A DNA stretch of 64,000 nucleotides. Origin: Thermoactinomyces intermedius (GTDB lineage: Bacteria; Bacillota; Bacilli; Thermoactinomycetales; Thermoactinomycetaceae). The notes under the pieces were generated by a model, which was given only the letters and a program-made list of their open reading frames with translations, was not told the DNA's origin and did no database searches. Numbering within the stretch: position 1 is the first letter of the stretch; every line of letters begins with the position of its first letter. Made by a program: the position numbers and the translations under genes. Where the stretch lies: the NCBI RefSeq assembly GCF_016055025.1, contig NZ_JAECVW010000001.1. One strand, given 5' to 3'. This document shows positions 23,724-32,932 of this stretch, in pieces.

Positions 23724-24668
23724 GTGTTGAAGGATCTGATGGCCCGGTTTGGCAAAGGGGCGGCCAAAGTGGATTTGGTGTTGGATCAGAGCCGGTTCCA
23801 ATTGGGGGACACCGTGGAAGGAAAATTGCTCATTCATGGCGGCGAGGTTGAACAAAAGATCAACAAGATTGATGTGAAGCTGGAAGTCATCATCCGGCAC
23901 GGGGATACGGATCATGTTCATACCATCACATCGATTCCCTTTTATGAATCATTTACCATCCGCCCCGGCGAAACCAGGGAATTTCCGTTTGCATACCAAT
24001 TGCCTTATGACCTTTTGATTTCAGGAAACTACGTCACCTATTATTTTCACACCGATTTGGATATTGCCGGCGGGGTGGATCAAAAGGATCGCGATTACAT
24101 AGAAATCCTTTGTCCCGCGCCATTGCAAAAAGTGCTTGACGCTTTGGGCCAATTGGGTTTCAGGGAAAAGCATGACTCCAGGGAGTTTAACGGACGGGTG
24201 CAGGAATTTGAACTTTTCCCGACCGGTTTCTTGCAGGGGCAAGCGGAAGAATTGGAGTTTGTCGCCGCCGTTCAGCCGGACGGAATCCGGTTGTTGCTGG
24301 AACTGGAATTTTACTCTTCTTTTGGAGGCAAACAAGAGGTCAAACGGGAAGTTTTCATTTCCAATGAAGAATTGGAGCCGGAGTCTGAGTTGGTCGGGCG
24401 GCTGCAGCAAATTTTGAGCGAAATGGCGGAGGCGCAAGGCGGATATCATGGAAGCTTTTCTCATGAACCGGTTTACCATGAACACAGCCACGGCCACAGC
24501 CATGGTTCTTCCGGATTGGCCGGAGCCATTGGCGGCTTTGCAGCCGGCATGATCGGCGGGATGATCATGAATGAAGTGATTGATGAATTGATGGATGACG
24601 ACGATGATGACGACGACGATGATGATGCATTGGAAGAATTGGAAGATTTCTTCGAAGATGAAGATTAA
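23724..24668 (+). CDS. spo0M: Sporulation-control protein Spo0M
   Basis: Spo0M is an arrestin-like cytoplasmic protein that affects sporulation and cell division in Bacillus. The first ~240 residues give the family pattern: LVLDQSRFQLGDTVEGKLLI, then VEQKINKIDVKLEV, then ETREFPFAYQLPYDLLISG and YYFHTDLDIAGGVDQKDRDY. The tail is unusual: a His/Ser-rich run (HEHSHGHSHGSS), a Gly/Ala/Met-rich helix (AGAIGGFAAGMIGGMIMNE) and an 11-residue run of Asp. It starts with GTG 23724 behind AAGGTGA. It is close enough to the SNase gene to be co-transcribed. Confidence 0.88.
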   Translation: MLKDLMARFGKGAAKVDLVLDQSRFQLGDTVEGKLLIHGGEVEQKINKIDVKLEVIIRHGDTDHVHTITSIPFYESFTIRPGETREFPFAYQLPYDLLISGNYVTYYFHTDLDIAGGVDQKDRDYIEILCPAPLQKVLDALGQLGFREKHDSREFNGRVQEFELFPTGFLQGQAEELEFVAAVQPDGIRLLLELEFYSSFGGKQEVKREVFISNEELEPESELVGRLQQILSEMAEAQGGYHGSFSHEPVYHEHSHGHSHGSSGLAGAIGGFAAGMIGGMIMNEVIDELMDDDDDDDDDDDALEELEDFFEDED

Positions 24669-24672
24669 TCCA

Positions 24673-24713
24673 AAAAGTGATGAATGACCCGGTGGTTGTT
24701 CATCACTTTTTTT
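24673..24713 (+). terminator. Intrinsic terminator after spo0M
   Basis: AAAAAGTGATGAA and TTCATCACTTTTTTT form a 13-pair stem around a short second stem, five bases after the spo0M stop. Confidence 0.85.
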
Positions 24714-24900
24714 ATTTCCGGGCGGTTCTAAGTGGAAGAAATCGGAAGAAAGAATATCATAAAATGATAATGATAGAATTTAAGATTGACAGATTTCAAC
24801 CGGAGCAGCAGGGTTTATTTTTTGTTGTGAAGAATTAATTCTAATGGAGAATGAATTATCTGAATGTTGCGTCTGTCAATCTGTTTCAGGGGGGATGCCG

Positions 24901-25602
24901 ATGAGCGTGTATGTTGTGATTGACCCGGGGCACGGCGGGAAAGACCCGGGGGCCAGTGCCCATGGATTGGCGGAAAAAGATGTGGTTCTTCAAATTTCCA
25001 AAAAAATGAATGATTATTTTGGGGAGTATAAAGGGGTTACAGTTTCCCTGACCCGTTGGGATGACCGTTATCTGGATTTGAATGAGCGGGCCGATTTTGC
25101 CAATGCAAGAAACTGTGATCTCTTTTTGTCGATTCATATCAATTCGGCCAGCTCTTCGCAAGCAGAGGGATTCGAAACGTATATTCACCCGGACGCCGCA
25201 TCCAAAACCAAGAATCATCAAAATCAACTTCATTCGACTATCACCAATTATTTATCCCGATACCAAATCAAAGACCGGGGCAAAAAGCAAGCAAACTTTG
25301 CGGTGCTTCGCAATACAAAGATGCCGGCCATATTGATTGAAAATCTTTTTATCACCAATGAAAGGGAAAATCAATTATTAAAAGACGGCAAGTTTATCGA
25401 TGGTTTGGCCCAATCCATTGTGGAAGGGGTTGCCCGCATTTACGGTTTGGAAAAGAAAAAAACGGAACCAAAACCGATGTACCGCATTACGGTGAATGGA
25501 AAAGTGATCTGTGACACAGCGTATGAATCGAAAATCACGGAAGCCGTTCTCGAGGCGGTGAGAAAAGGAGCCGACGAAATTCAATTGAACAAATTGACTT
25601 AA
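24901..25602 (+). CDS. N-acetylmuramoyl-L-alanine amidase (Amidase_3, CwlC/CwlD-like)
   Basis: A zinc amidase that cuts the bond between MurNAc and the stem peptide. Zinc ligands and catalytic residues are in IDPGHGGKDPGASAHGLAEK (His, Glu), LFLSIHINSASSS (His) and ILIENLFITN (catalytic Glu). Residues 1-180 are the amidase; the last ~40 (MYRITVNGKVICDTAYESKI) form a small extra domain. There is no signal peptide, as in CwlC-type mother-cell lytic enzymes. AGGGGGG favours ATG 24901 (or 24895). A ten-base inverted repeat (24783-24792, 24873-24882) lies in the upstream gap. Confidence 0.88.
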   Translation: MSVYVVIDPGHGGKDPGASAHGLAEKDVVLQISKKMNDYFGEYKGVTVSLTRWDDRYLDLNERADFANARNCDLFLSIHINSASSSQAEGFETYIHPDAASKTKNHQNQLHSTITNYLSRYQIKDRGKKQANFAVLRNTKMPAILIENLFITNERENQLLKDGKFIDGLAQSIVEGVARIYGLEKKKTEPKPMYRITVNGKVICDTAYESKITEAVLEAVRKGADEIQLNKLT

Positions 25603-25609
25603 AGAAAGG

Positions 25610-25635
25610 GAAGGAGGATGCATTCCTCCTTCTTT
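25610..25635. terminator. Intrinsic terminator after the amidase gene
   Basis: GAAGGAGGA and TCCTCCTTC pair perfectly over nine bases with a short loop and T residues after it. Confidence 0.8.
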
Positions 25636-25817
25636 AATTCTGTTGATCATATCCGGGAGATATTCTGAATAGAAATAATCATATCTATTTTGCATATATA
25701 TGATCTTTTATAATAAAATATTTTAAAATATTGAAAGAGAAAAGAGATCTATTGGACAAGGCTTCGGATGGAAGGATGGAGCAATTGTTCAGACCGTGGG
25801 TCGTGGAGGTGTACCGG

Positions 25818-27059
25818 ATGAATAAATTGTTGAAAAATATGACTTTTCAAGTTCTGTCGGCCATTTTCGCAGGGATCTTGCTGGGGGTCTTTGTTCCGGA
25901 TGTTGCCAAAATGATGAAACCATTGGGAGAAATGTTTATCAACATGGTAAAAATGGTGATTGCCCCGTTAATATTTTTTACCATCGTACTTGGCATTGCC
26001 AAAATGGGAGACATGAAAAAAGTGGGCAGGGTCGGGGGAAAAGCGCTGATCTATTTTGAAATCGTTACCACGTTTGCTTTGGCGATCGGACTGATTGTTG
26101 CCAATTGGGTGGAACCCGGTGAAGGAGTGAACATTCATGCAACCCAAGCTGAAAGCGACCAAGTGAGTGAATACGCCCACGAAGGGGAAAAAATGAAGTT
26201 ATCCGATTTCATCATTCATATCATTCCGTCCAATGCAGTGGAAGCTTTCGCGAAGGGGGATATCTTGCAAGTTGTTTTCTTTGCGGTTTTGTTCGGGTTT
26301 GCCCTCGTTTTGCTGGGAGAGCCGGGAAAGCCTGTGATTGATTTGTTTGACCGGATTTCCAACGTATTCTTTAAAATCGTGAACATCGTGATGAAAGCGG
26401 CTCCGGCGGGGGCATTCGGGGCGATGGCTTTCACCATCGGAAATTATGGTTTGGCGACGTTGATTCCGCTTGGAAAATTGATGTTGTCGGTTTATGCAAC
26501 CATGTTTTTGTTTGTGTTTGTGATCCTGAATTTGATTTGCAAAATGTACGGTTTCAGTCTCCTGAAATATTTAAAATATATCAAGGAAGAGTTGCTGATT
26601 GTGCTCGGCACCTCTTCGTCGGAATCGGTCTTGCCGCAAATGATGAAAAAAATGGAGAAGGCAGGGTGTTCGAAATCAGTGGTCGGCTTGGTCATTCCGA
26701 CCGGCTATTCCTTTAATTTGGACGGAACCAGCATTTATTTGACCATGGCGGTTGTGTTTTTGGCACAGGTCAGCGGAGTGGATTTGACCCTGACCCAGGA
26801 GCTGACCATCCTGGCCATTTTGATGTTGACATCCAAAGGGGCCGCCACCGTAACCGGGGGAGGGTTCATTGTTTTGGCTTCCACCCTGAGCGCCATGCAA
26901 GTGATTCCCATGGAAGGCTTGGCGCTGTTGTTGGGAGTGGACCGGTTCATGTCTGAAGCACGGGCCATTGTCAATATGATCGGAAACGGGATTGCCACAT
27001 TGGTGGTGGCCAAAAGTGAAAAAGAGTATCATCCGGACGGAGAAGATACGTTGAAATGA
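25818..27059 (+). CDS. dctA: C4-dicarboxylate/proton symporter, DctA type
   Basis: A sodium/dicarboxylate-symporter-family carrier for succinate, fumarate and malate. The 413-residue membrane protein has the family re-entrant loop signatures: LGTSSSESVLPQMMKKMEKA, the substrate loop VIPTGYSFNLDGTSIYLTMA and TSKGAATVTGGGFIVLASTL, then DRFMSEARAIVNMIGNG. Serine-rich SSSES and the GCSKSV spacing are closer to DctA than to glutamate carriers (GltP/GltT). GGAGGTG sets ATG 25818; the longer frame from 25731 has no binding site. It is alone between two terminators. Confidence 0.9.
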   Translation: MNKLLKNMTFQVLSAIFAGILLGVFVPDVAKMMKPLGEMFINMVKMVIAPLIFFTIVLGIAKMGDMKKVGRVGGKALIYFEIVTTFALAIGLIVANWVEPGEGVNIHATQAESDQVSEYAHEGEKMKLSDFIIHIIPSNAVEAFAKGDILQVVFFAVLFGFALVLLGEPGKPVIDLFDRISNVFFKIVNIVMKAAPAGAFGAMAFTIGNYGLATLIPLGKLMLSVYATMFLFVFVILNLICKMYGFSLLKYLKYIKEELLIVLGTSSSESVLPQMMKKMEKAGCSKSVVGLVIPTGYSFNLDGTSIYLTMAVVFLAQVSGVDLTLTQELTILAILMLTSKGAATVTGGGFIVLASTLSAMQVIPMEGLALLLGVDRFMSEARAIVNMIGNGIATLVVAKSEKEYHPDGEDTLK

Positions 27060-27064
27060 GAGAA

Positions 27065-27092
27065 AAACCACACCTTAAAAAGGTGTGGTTTC
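27065..27092. terminator. Bidirectional terminator between dctA and R2lox
   Basis: AAACCACACCTT and AAGGTGTGGTTT form a perfect 12-pair stem with A residues before and T residues after, between converging genes. Confidence 0.85.
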
Positions 27093-27095
27093 TTG

Positions 27096-27977
27096 TTACA
27101 ACCCGTCAGCAGAGAGGGCATCCGGAGAGGTGGGATCGAATGTGCCGTTTTTGGCCCGGGACAATATCTCGATCCGGACGTTGATTTGTTTTTCGGCAAA
27201 GCGCCGGATTTTTTTCATATCCACTCCCAGCGGGCTGATTCCTTCCTGATAGCGGGATACAATTTCCATCCCGTATGGCGCCAGTTCTTCCATTTTTTTG
27301 ACGAACCGGTCAAACAGGGAAGGTTTTTCGTGAATCAACCGTTGCAAGAGATAGGTGCCATAGCTGATATGGCGCGATTCGTCCAATTTCAAATAACCGA
27401 TTCCTTCCATCAACCCCGGCATCAGACCGGATTTGTCCAGCCCTTCATGGAAACTGGCGTAACCGGTTTCCGCCAACACGCCTTCCACAAACATGTTGTA
27501 AGTGGTGGCGGCATCCACGATCGCTTCGGGTGAAGCATCATGCAACAAGCGGTTCATGGATTCCGGAAGCATTTCGTTGAAAATTTTGCGGTATGCAGGG
27601 GAATGGTACCGGGAAAGATCACCGGTTTCCCCGATTTCATTGAGAAACAGCCGGAAAAATTCCGTATGTTTGGCTTCATCGAATAAAAATGTCGTCAGAT
27701 ACATTTCCTCTTCCAGGCGCCCTTCTTTGGCGATGACCATGATCAGAGGCAGCAAATCAACGGTGACCGCCTCTTCTCCGGCCAAAAAACTGGAAGACCG
27801 TGCCCGGATTTCTTCTCTTTGTTGTTCGGTCATCCGTTCCCAATCTTTTTTGTCCTTCGAAAAGTCGATGGACCCCGGGTTCCATGTACCGGCACGTTTG
27901 GCTTTTTGATAAAGCTGATAAGGAAATGAATCAATCTGGAGACCTCCCGGACGGGTTGACTGGAATTCCTTGCGCAT
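27096..27977 (-). CDS. R2-like ligand-binding oxidase (R2lox), Mn/Fe protein
   Basis: A ferritin-like four-helix protein related to ribonucleotide reductase R2 that assembles a Mn/Fe centre and binds a fatty-acid-like ligand; its reaction is not settled. Metal-ligand motifs are visible: FLAGEEAVTVDL (first Glu), MYLTTFLFDEAKHTEFFRLF (Glu, His), MFVEGVLAETGYASFH (Glu, with the Tyr expected for the Val-Tyr cross-link nearby) and LKLDESRHISYGTYL (Glu, His). Length and order match R2lox. AAAGGAGG is 11 bases before ATG 27977 and only 2 before ATG 27986, so the shorter start is preferred. It lies 24 bases after the alcohol dehydrogenase gene on the same strand, so co-transcription is likely. Confidence 0.85.
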   Translation of the reverse strand: MRKEFQSTRPGGLQIDSFPYQLYQKAKRAGTWNPGSIDFSKDKKDWERMTEQQREEIRARSSSFLAGEEAVTVDLLPLIMVIAKEGRLEEEMYLTTFLFDEAKHTEFFRLFLNEIGETGDLSRYHSPAYRKIFNEMLPESMNRLLHDASPEAIVDAATTYNMFVEGVLAETGYASFHEGLDKSGLMPGLMEGIGYLKLDESRHISYGTYLLQRLIHEKPSLFDRFVKKMEELAPYGMEIVSRYQEGISPLGVDMKKIRRFAEKQINVRIEILSRAKNGTFDPTSPDALSADGL

Positions 27978-28001
27978 GTGTCGCATTACCTCCTTTGCAT
28001 T

Positions 28002-29180
28002 TCAAGCGTTGATGGGTTGGTCAAAAACTTCACGAACGATCCTTAAGATGATCTCATCAGGAATCGGATAAATCCCTGCCGGATCCTGTTTTACCAGCGA
28101 AACCAATTCCTGCCCGAGTTCAGGGGTGAAATGCCAATCAGCAAATGTATCCGGCAATCCCACGCCTTTTCGGAATTCTCTCAGGAACCCGGTGACGTCA
28201 TCAAGCGTCGGTGGAACGCCGATGATTTTGGAAAATGATTCGATTCGCGGCTGATAGAATGCGGGAAGGGCTTCCATGACAACAGGCAACAAGACCGCAT
28301 TGGCCAGCCCGTGCGGAATCCCGAACCGGGCGCCGAGGGCATGGGACAAATTGTGAACGGGAATGGCTGTCAACGTGTAACAAAAAGCGATAATGGCCAA
28401 TGAACTGGCAATCAGCATTTGTTCACGGGCTTCGAGATGGTCTCCTTTTTCCACCGCCACCGGAAGGTGTTTTAAAATCATTTGCATGGATTGGATGGCG
28501 AACGCATCCGTGTACGGATGAGCGGTCGGTGAAAAAAAGGCTTCCACGGCATGGGTGAGTGCATCCATTCCGGTTGCAGCCGTCATTTTGGGCGGCAAAC
28601 TGACAGTCAGCTCCGGATCGAGAATCGCAATATCGGCAGCGATATAGGGATGAAACAGATTGGCTTTTTTCTGATATTTCTCATGAAAGATGACAGCCAC
28701 CGGAGAGACTTCGGAACCCGTGCCGGCCGTGGTCGGGATGGCAATATGCGGAACCGGAACGGGTTTTGCTTTCGGCGGGGTTATTTTTACAGCCGGTTGA
28801 AGGACTTCGTGAATCTCCTGTTTCCCCAAATGCAAAAGCCATTTGACTCCTTTGACGGTATCCAGGACACTCCCGCCTCCCAAAGCGATGAGTGCATTCG
28901 CTTGGCGGTCCCGGAAAAATTCGGCCGCATGATTGATCTTTTCCCCTTTGGCGTCTTGCTCGATTTCATCGAATATTCCGACCAATTCAACAGGTTTTGC
29001 CGTCTGCTCCAGGATCTTTTTGATTTTTTCCGTGACGCCGGCTCGGGTCAAACCTTTGTCGGTGAAAAGGACCACCCGTTTTCCTCCCAGTCCGTACACG
29101 AATTCAGCCAAACGGGAACTAGTCCCTGCACCGATGTGGACTTGGGAATGGAGAAAAAATTGGAAGGAAGAAGAAGTCAT
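28002..29180 (-). CDS. Iron-containing alcohol dehydrogenase
   Basis: A 392-residue type III Fe-ADH. The NAD(P)-binding half has ALIALGGGSVLDTVKG and IAIPTTAGTGSEVSPVAVIF; the metal half has DALTHAVEAFFSPTAHPYTD and the His ligands in NLSHALGARFGIPHGLANAV. The substrate cannot be told from sequence; the family covers primary alcohols, aldehydes, butanol and 1,3-propanediol. It is the first gene of a likely two-gene operon with R2lox. An aldehyde/alcohol enzyme beside a ligand-oxidising R2lox suggests joint action on an alkyl or lipid compound (inference). Confidence 0.9.
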   Translation of the reverse strand: MTSSSFQFFLHSQVHIGAGTSSRLAEFVYGLGGKRVVLFTDKGLTRAGVTEKIKKILEQTAKPVELVGIFDEIEQDAKGEKINHAAEFFRDRQANALIALGGGSVLDTVKGVKWLLHLGKQEIHEVLQPAVKITPPKAKPVPVPHIAIPTTAGTGSEVSPVAVIFHEKYQKKANLFHPYIAADIAILDPELTVSLPPKMTAATGMDALTHAVEAFFSPTAHPYTDAFAIQSMQMILKHLPVAVEKGDHLEAREQMLIASSLAIIAFCYTLTAIPVHNLSHALGARFGIPHGLANAVLLPVVMEALPAFYQPRIESFSKIIGVPPTLDDVTGFLREFRKGVGLPDTFADWHFTPELGQELVSLVKQDPAGIYPIPDEIILRIVREVFDQPINA

Positions 29181-29353
29181 TTTTTCACCCCTGTATGTGT
29201 TATATTGATAAAAACAAATGAATATTTAAAAGGATCGGTCGGCCTGTGGCTTATAAAAGTATCCTCCCTTTTTTATTATACAATGTTTTCTTTTTTGAAA
29301 GCGATTAATATTTAATAAGATTCTAATTGTCTTACATTAATATTTGTAAGATA

Positions 29354-29382
29354 TTTAGAAATATATTTGTTTAGATTATAAT
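29354..29382 (+). promoter_or_regulatory. Likely pyc promoter
   Basis: A perfect TATAAT (29377-29382) with TTTAGA 17 bases upstream. The -10 overlaps the first possible ATG at 29381, which therefore cannot be the pyc start and supports ATG 29429. Bases 29183-29353 are A+T-rich and otherwise unremarkable. Confidence 0.6.
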
Positions 29383-29428
29383 GTTTGTAATGGAGAGGTT
29401 AGACTTTTTTCGCGAAAGGAGTACAGGT

Positions 29429-32400
29429 ATGAAGCATTTTTCGAAAGTTTTAGTAGCCAATCGTGGCGAAATTGCTACCCGGATTTTTCGCGCTTGCACC
29501 GAGCTGGGGATTCGCACGGTCGCTGTTTACACCGAGCAGGACAGCTTGTCCCTTCATCGTTACAAAGCGGATGAAGCTTATCTGATCGGCGAGGGAAAAG
29601 GCCCGATTGAAGCGTATTTGGATATTGATGCCATCTTGGAAGTAGCAAAACGCCATGATGTGGATGCTATTCATCCCGGTTACGGCTTTTTGGCGGAAAA
29701 TGCCGAATTTGCCAAACGATGCAAAGAAGAGGGGATTGTATTTATCGGTCCGTCCCCGGAGCATATCAAGATGTTTGGCGATAAGGTGGAAGCCCGTGAA
29801 ATGGCTGTTAAAGCCGGGATTCCGGTCATTCCTGGTACCCCTGATCCGATTCAGTCACTGAAAGAAGCGCAAGAGTTTACGGAAAAGCACGGATTTCCGG
29901 TCATCATCAAAGCAGCTTCCGGTGGAGGCGGCCGCGGGATGCGGATTGTCCGCAAGGCGGAGGAATTGAAAGACGCGGTCGAACGGGCCCGGTCCGAAGC
30001 GAAATCCGCTTTTGGCAATGCCGCGGTTTATATCGAGAAATATTTGGAAAATCCTAAACATATCGAAGTGCAAATTTTGGCAGACTCTTACGGGAATGTC
30101 GTACATCTGTATGACCGGGATTGTTCCATCCAACGCCGCCATCAAAAAGTGATTGAAGTGGCGCCGAGTGTGTCGCTGGATGAGGATTTGCGCGAACAGA
30201 TTTGTGAAGCGGCTTTGAATCTGATGAAAAAAGCCCGTTACATCAACGCCGGAACGGTTGAATTTTTGGTCACCGGTGATCAAAAGTTTTACTTCATCGA
30301 AGTGAATCCGCGGGTGCAGGTGGAGCACACCATCACGGAATTAATCACCGGGGTGGACATCGTGCAATCCCAAATCCGGATTGCGGAAGGATATGCTTTA
30401 ACCGATCCGGAAGTGGGCGTGCCGGCACAGTCGGAAATCACCACCCGCGGGTATGCGATTCAATGCCGTGTGACCACCGAGGACCCGGAGCGCGATTTCC
30501 TGCCGGAAACGGGGAAATTGCTTGCGTACCGCTCGGGCGGCGGATTCGGCATCCGGTTGGATTCCGGTAACGCTTATCCCGGGGCGGTCATTACACCGCA
30601 CTACGATTCATTGTTGGTGAAAGTTTCTTCCTGGGCGATGACTTACGAACAAGCGGCCCAAAAAATGTTGCGCACGTTGAGGGAATTCCGGGTCCGCGGA
30701 GTGAAAACCAATATTCCGTTTATGGAAAATGTGGTGCAACATCCGGTGTTTTTAAGCGGGAAGTATGATACTTCGTTCATTGACACAACACCGGAATTGT
30801 TTGAGTTTCCAAAGCGGAGAGACCGTGGAACCAAACTGTTGAATTATATCGGTCAGACGGTCGTCAACGGTTATCCGGGATTGCCCAAAGACAAGAAGCC
30901 CAACTTTCCCAAACCACGTGTGCCCGTGGTTCCTTATGACCGGGAATATCCGCGCGGAACGAAGCAAATTTTGGACGAGCAGGGAGCCGAAGGGCTGATT
31001 GACTGGATTCGAAACAGCGAGCGCCTTTTAGTGACGGATACGACCTTTCGCGATGCCCATCAGTCTTTGTTTGCCACCAGAATGCGCACCTATGATTTAT
31101 TAAAAATTGCTGAAGCGACGGGAAAACTGGCTCCGGGATTGTTCTCGCTGGAGATGTGGGGAGGAGCCACTTTTGATACGGCAATGCGCTTTTTAAATGA
31201 AGATCCTTGGGAAAGATTGCACTTACTTCGTGAACGGATTCCCAATATTTTGTTTCAAATGCTGTTCAGAGGCGCCAATGCGGTGGGTTACACCAATTAT
31301 CCCGATAATGTGATCCGGAAGTTTGTGCAACTGGCTGCAAAGAGCGGCATTGACGTTTTCCGGATTTTTGACAGCTTAAACTGGATTGAAGGCATGCGGG
31401 TGGCGATCGATGCCGTGCGCGAAACCGGAAAAATTGCCGAAGCGACCATTTGTTACACCGGGGATATCACGGATCCGTCCCGCAACAAATACACGCTGAA
31501 ATATTATGTGGAGCTGGCCAAAGAGTTGGAAAAAGCGGGGGCGCAAATCCTGGCGATAAAAGATATGGCCGGATTGTTGAAACCATTTGCGGCTTATCAG
31601 CTGGTGAAAGCTTTAAAAGAAGAGATCGGCATTCCGATTCATTTGCACACGCATGATACCAGCGGAGTGCAGATGTCGACGCTGATCAAGGCTTATGAAG
31701 CCGGAGTCGACATTGTGGATACCGCCATCAGTTCCATGTCCGGATTTACTTCACAGCCCAGCCTGAATGGGTTGGTTGCCGCATTGCGTGGTGATAAGAG
31801 AGAAACCGGATTGGATTTGCAGGAGATCCAAAAGCTTTCCGATTACTGGGAAGATGTGCGGGCTTATTATGCCGGCTTTGAAAGTGACATCAAATCACCG
31901 ACCGCCGAAGTGTATGTCCATGAAATGCCGGGCGGACAATACACCAACTTGCGCCAGCAGGCGAATGCGGTCGGTCTGGGCGATCGCTGGGATGAAGTGA
32001 AAAAAGCTTATGCCACGGTAAACAAAATGTTTGGAGACATTGTCAAAGTCACTCCTTCTTCCAAAGTGGTCGGGGACATGGCCCTGTTTATGGTGCAAAA
32101 CAACCTGTCGGAACAGGATGTTTATGAAAAAGGCCACCGTTATGACTTCCCGGAATCGGTCATTCAGTTTTTCCAAGGTTATTTGGGTCAACCGCCGGGG
32201 GGATTTCCGGAAAAACTGCGTGATATCATTTTAAAAGGACGCGAATATTTCACTTGCCGGCCGGGCGAGTTACTGGAGCCGGTGGATTTCGGGCAAGTCC
32301 AAAAAGAGCTGGAAGAAAAAACCGGGCGGGCGGTCAATGAGTACGATGTGATGAGTTACATCATGTATCCGAAGGTGTTCTTGGACAAAGAAGAAAAAAC

Positions 32401-32866
32401 CAAAGAATTCGGGGATCTCTCCGTACTGGATACGCCCACGTTCTTCTACGGGCTCCGTTACGGGGAAGAGATCAAAGTGGAGATTGAAACGGGGAAAACC
32501 TTGATTGTCAAATTGATTACGGTCGGGCCGTTGGCTCCGGACGGTACACGGACGGTGTATTATGAATTAAACGGGCAACCGCGTGAAGTGACCGTTCGCG
32601 ATTTGTCAGCCAAAGCAACGGTCGAATCGCGCCGCAAAGCGGATCCGGACGTGACAGGCCATGTGGGCGCCACGATGCCGGGGCATGTGGTGAAAATCTT
32701 GGTCGAGAAAGGGGACAAGGTGAAGAAAGGAGAACACCTTGCCGTCACCGAGGCCATGAAGATGGAAACGACGATTCAGGCGCCGTTTGACGGTGTGGTC
32801 AAGGAAATTCATGTGAAAAATGGAGATGCCATCGAGACAGGGGACTTGTTGATTGAAATGGAGTAA
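29429..32866 (+). CDS. pyc: Pyruvate carboxylase
   Basis: Pyc adds CO2 (as bicarbonate, ATP-driven) to pyruvate to form oxaloacetate, refilling the TCA cycle. Order of domains in the 1145-residue protein: biotin carboxylase (1-~455; KVLVANRGEIATRIFRAC, ASGGGGRGMRIV, EVNPRVQVEHTITE), carboxyltransferase (~530-800; LLVTDTTFRDAHQSLFATRM, GGATFDTAMRFLNEDPW, HTHDTSG), the PYC_OADA tetramerisation region, and a biotinyl domain with Lys1111 in VTEAMKMETTIQAP. AAAGGAG selects ATG 29429. The length is standard for the single-chain enzyme. Confidence 0.98.
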   Translation: MKHFSKVLVANRGEIATRIFRACTELGIRTVAVYTEQDSLSLHRYKADEAYLIGEGKGPIEAYLDIDAILEVAKRHDVDAIHPGYGFLAENAEFAKRCKEEGIVFIGPSPEHIKMFGDKVEAREMAVKAGIPVIPGTPDPIQSLKEAQEFTEKHGFPVIIKAASGGGGRGMRIVRKAEELKDAVERARSEAKSAFGNAAVYIEKYLENPKHIEVQILADSYGNVVHLYDRDCSIQRRHQKVIEVAPSVSLDEDLREQICEAALNLMKKARYINAGTVEFLVTGDQKFYFIEVNPRVQVEHTITELITGVDIVQSQIRIAEGYALTDPEVGVPAQSEITTRGYAIQCRVTTEDPERDFLPETGKLLAYRSGGGFGIRLDSGNAYPGAVITPHYDSLLVKVSSWAMTYEQAAQKMLRTLREFRVRGVKTNIPFMENVVQHPVFLSGKYDTSFIDTTPELFEFPKRRDRGTKLLNYIGQTVVNGYPGLPKDKKPNFPKPRVPVVPYDREYPRGTKQILDEQGAEGLIDWIRNSERLLVTDTTFRDAHQSLFATRMRTYDLLKIAEATGKLAPGLFSLEMWGGATFDTAMRFLNEDPWERLHLLRERIPNILFQMLFRGANAVGYTNYPDNVIRKFVQLAAKSGIDVFRIFDSLNWIEGMRVAIDAVRETGKIAEATICYTGDITDPSRNKYTLKYYVELAKELEKAGAQILAIKDMAGLLKPFAAYQLVKALKEEIGIPIHLHTHDTSGVQMSTLIKAYEAGVDIVDTAISSMSGFTSQPSLNGLVAALRGDKRETGLDLQEIQKLSDYWEDVRAYYAGFESDIKSPTAEVYVHEMPGGQYTNLRQQANAVGLGDRWDEVKKAYATVNKMFGDIVKVTPSSKVVGDMALFMVQNNLSEQDVYEKGHRYDFPESVIQFFQGYLGQPPGGFPEKLRDIILKGREYFTCRPGELLEPVDFGQVQKELEEKTGRAVNEYDVMSYIMYPKVFLDKEEKTKEFGDLSVLDTPTFFYGLRYGEEIKVEIETGKTLIVKLITVGPLAPDGTRTVYYELNGQPREVTVRDLSAKATVESRRKADPDVTGHVGATMPGHVVKILVEKGDKVKKGEHLAVTEAMKMETTIQAPFDGVVKEIHVKNGDAIETGDLLIEME

Positions 32867-32869
32867 AGA

Positions 32870-32899
32870 TTGACAAACCGGCCGGATGTCATGTATATA
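32870..32899 (+). promoter_or_regulatory. Promoter of the proBA operon
   Basis: TTGACA (32870-32875) starts four bases after the pyc stop; TATATA (32894-32899) follows after 18 bases. The transcript would enter the T-box leader directly. Confidence 0.75.
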
Positions 32900-32932
32900 A
32901 ATGTATAAAACTTGCATATCAAAGTGCGATGA

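Noticed and set aside
25818..27059. Glutamate/aspartate carrier (GltP/GltT)
   Set aside because: The SSSES loop and VIPTGYSFNLDGTSIYLTMA with GCSKSV spacing fit DctA better, though the families are related.
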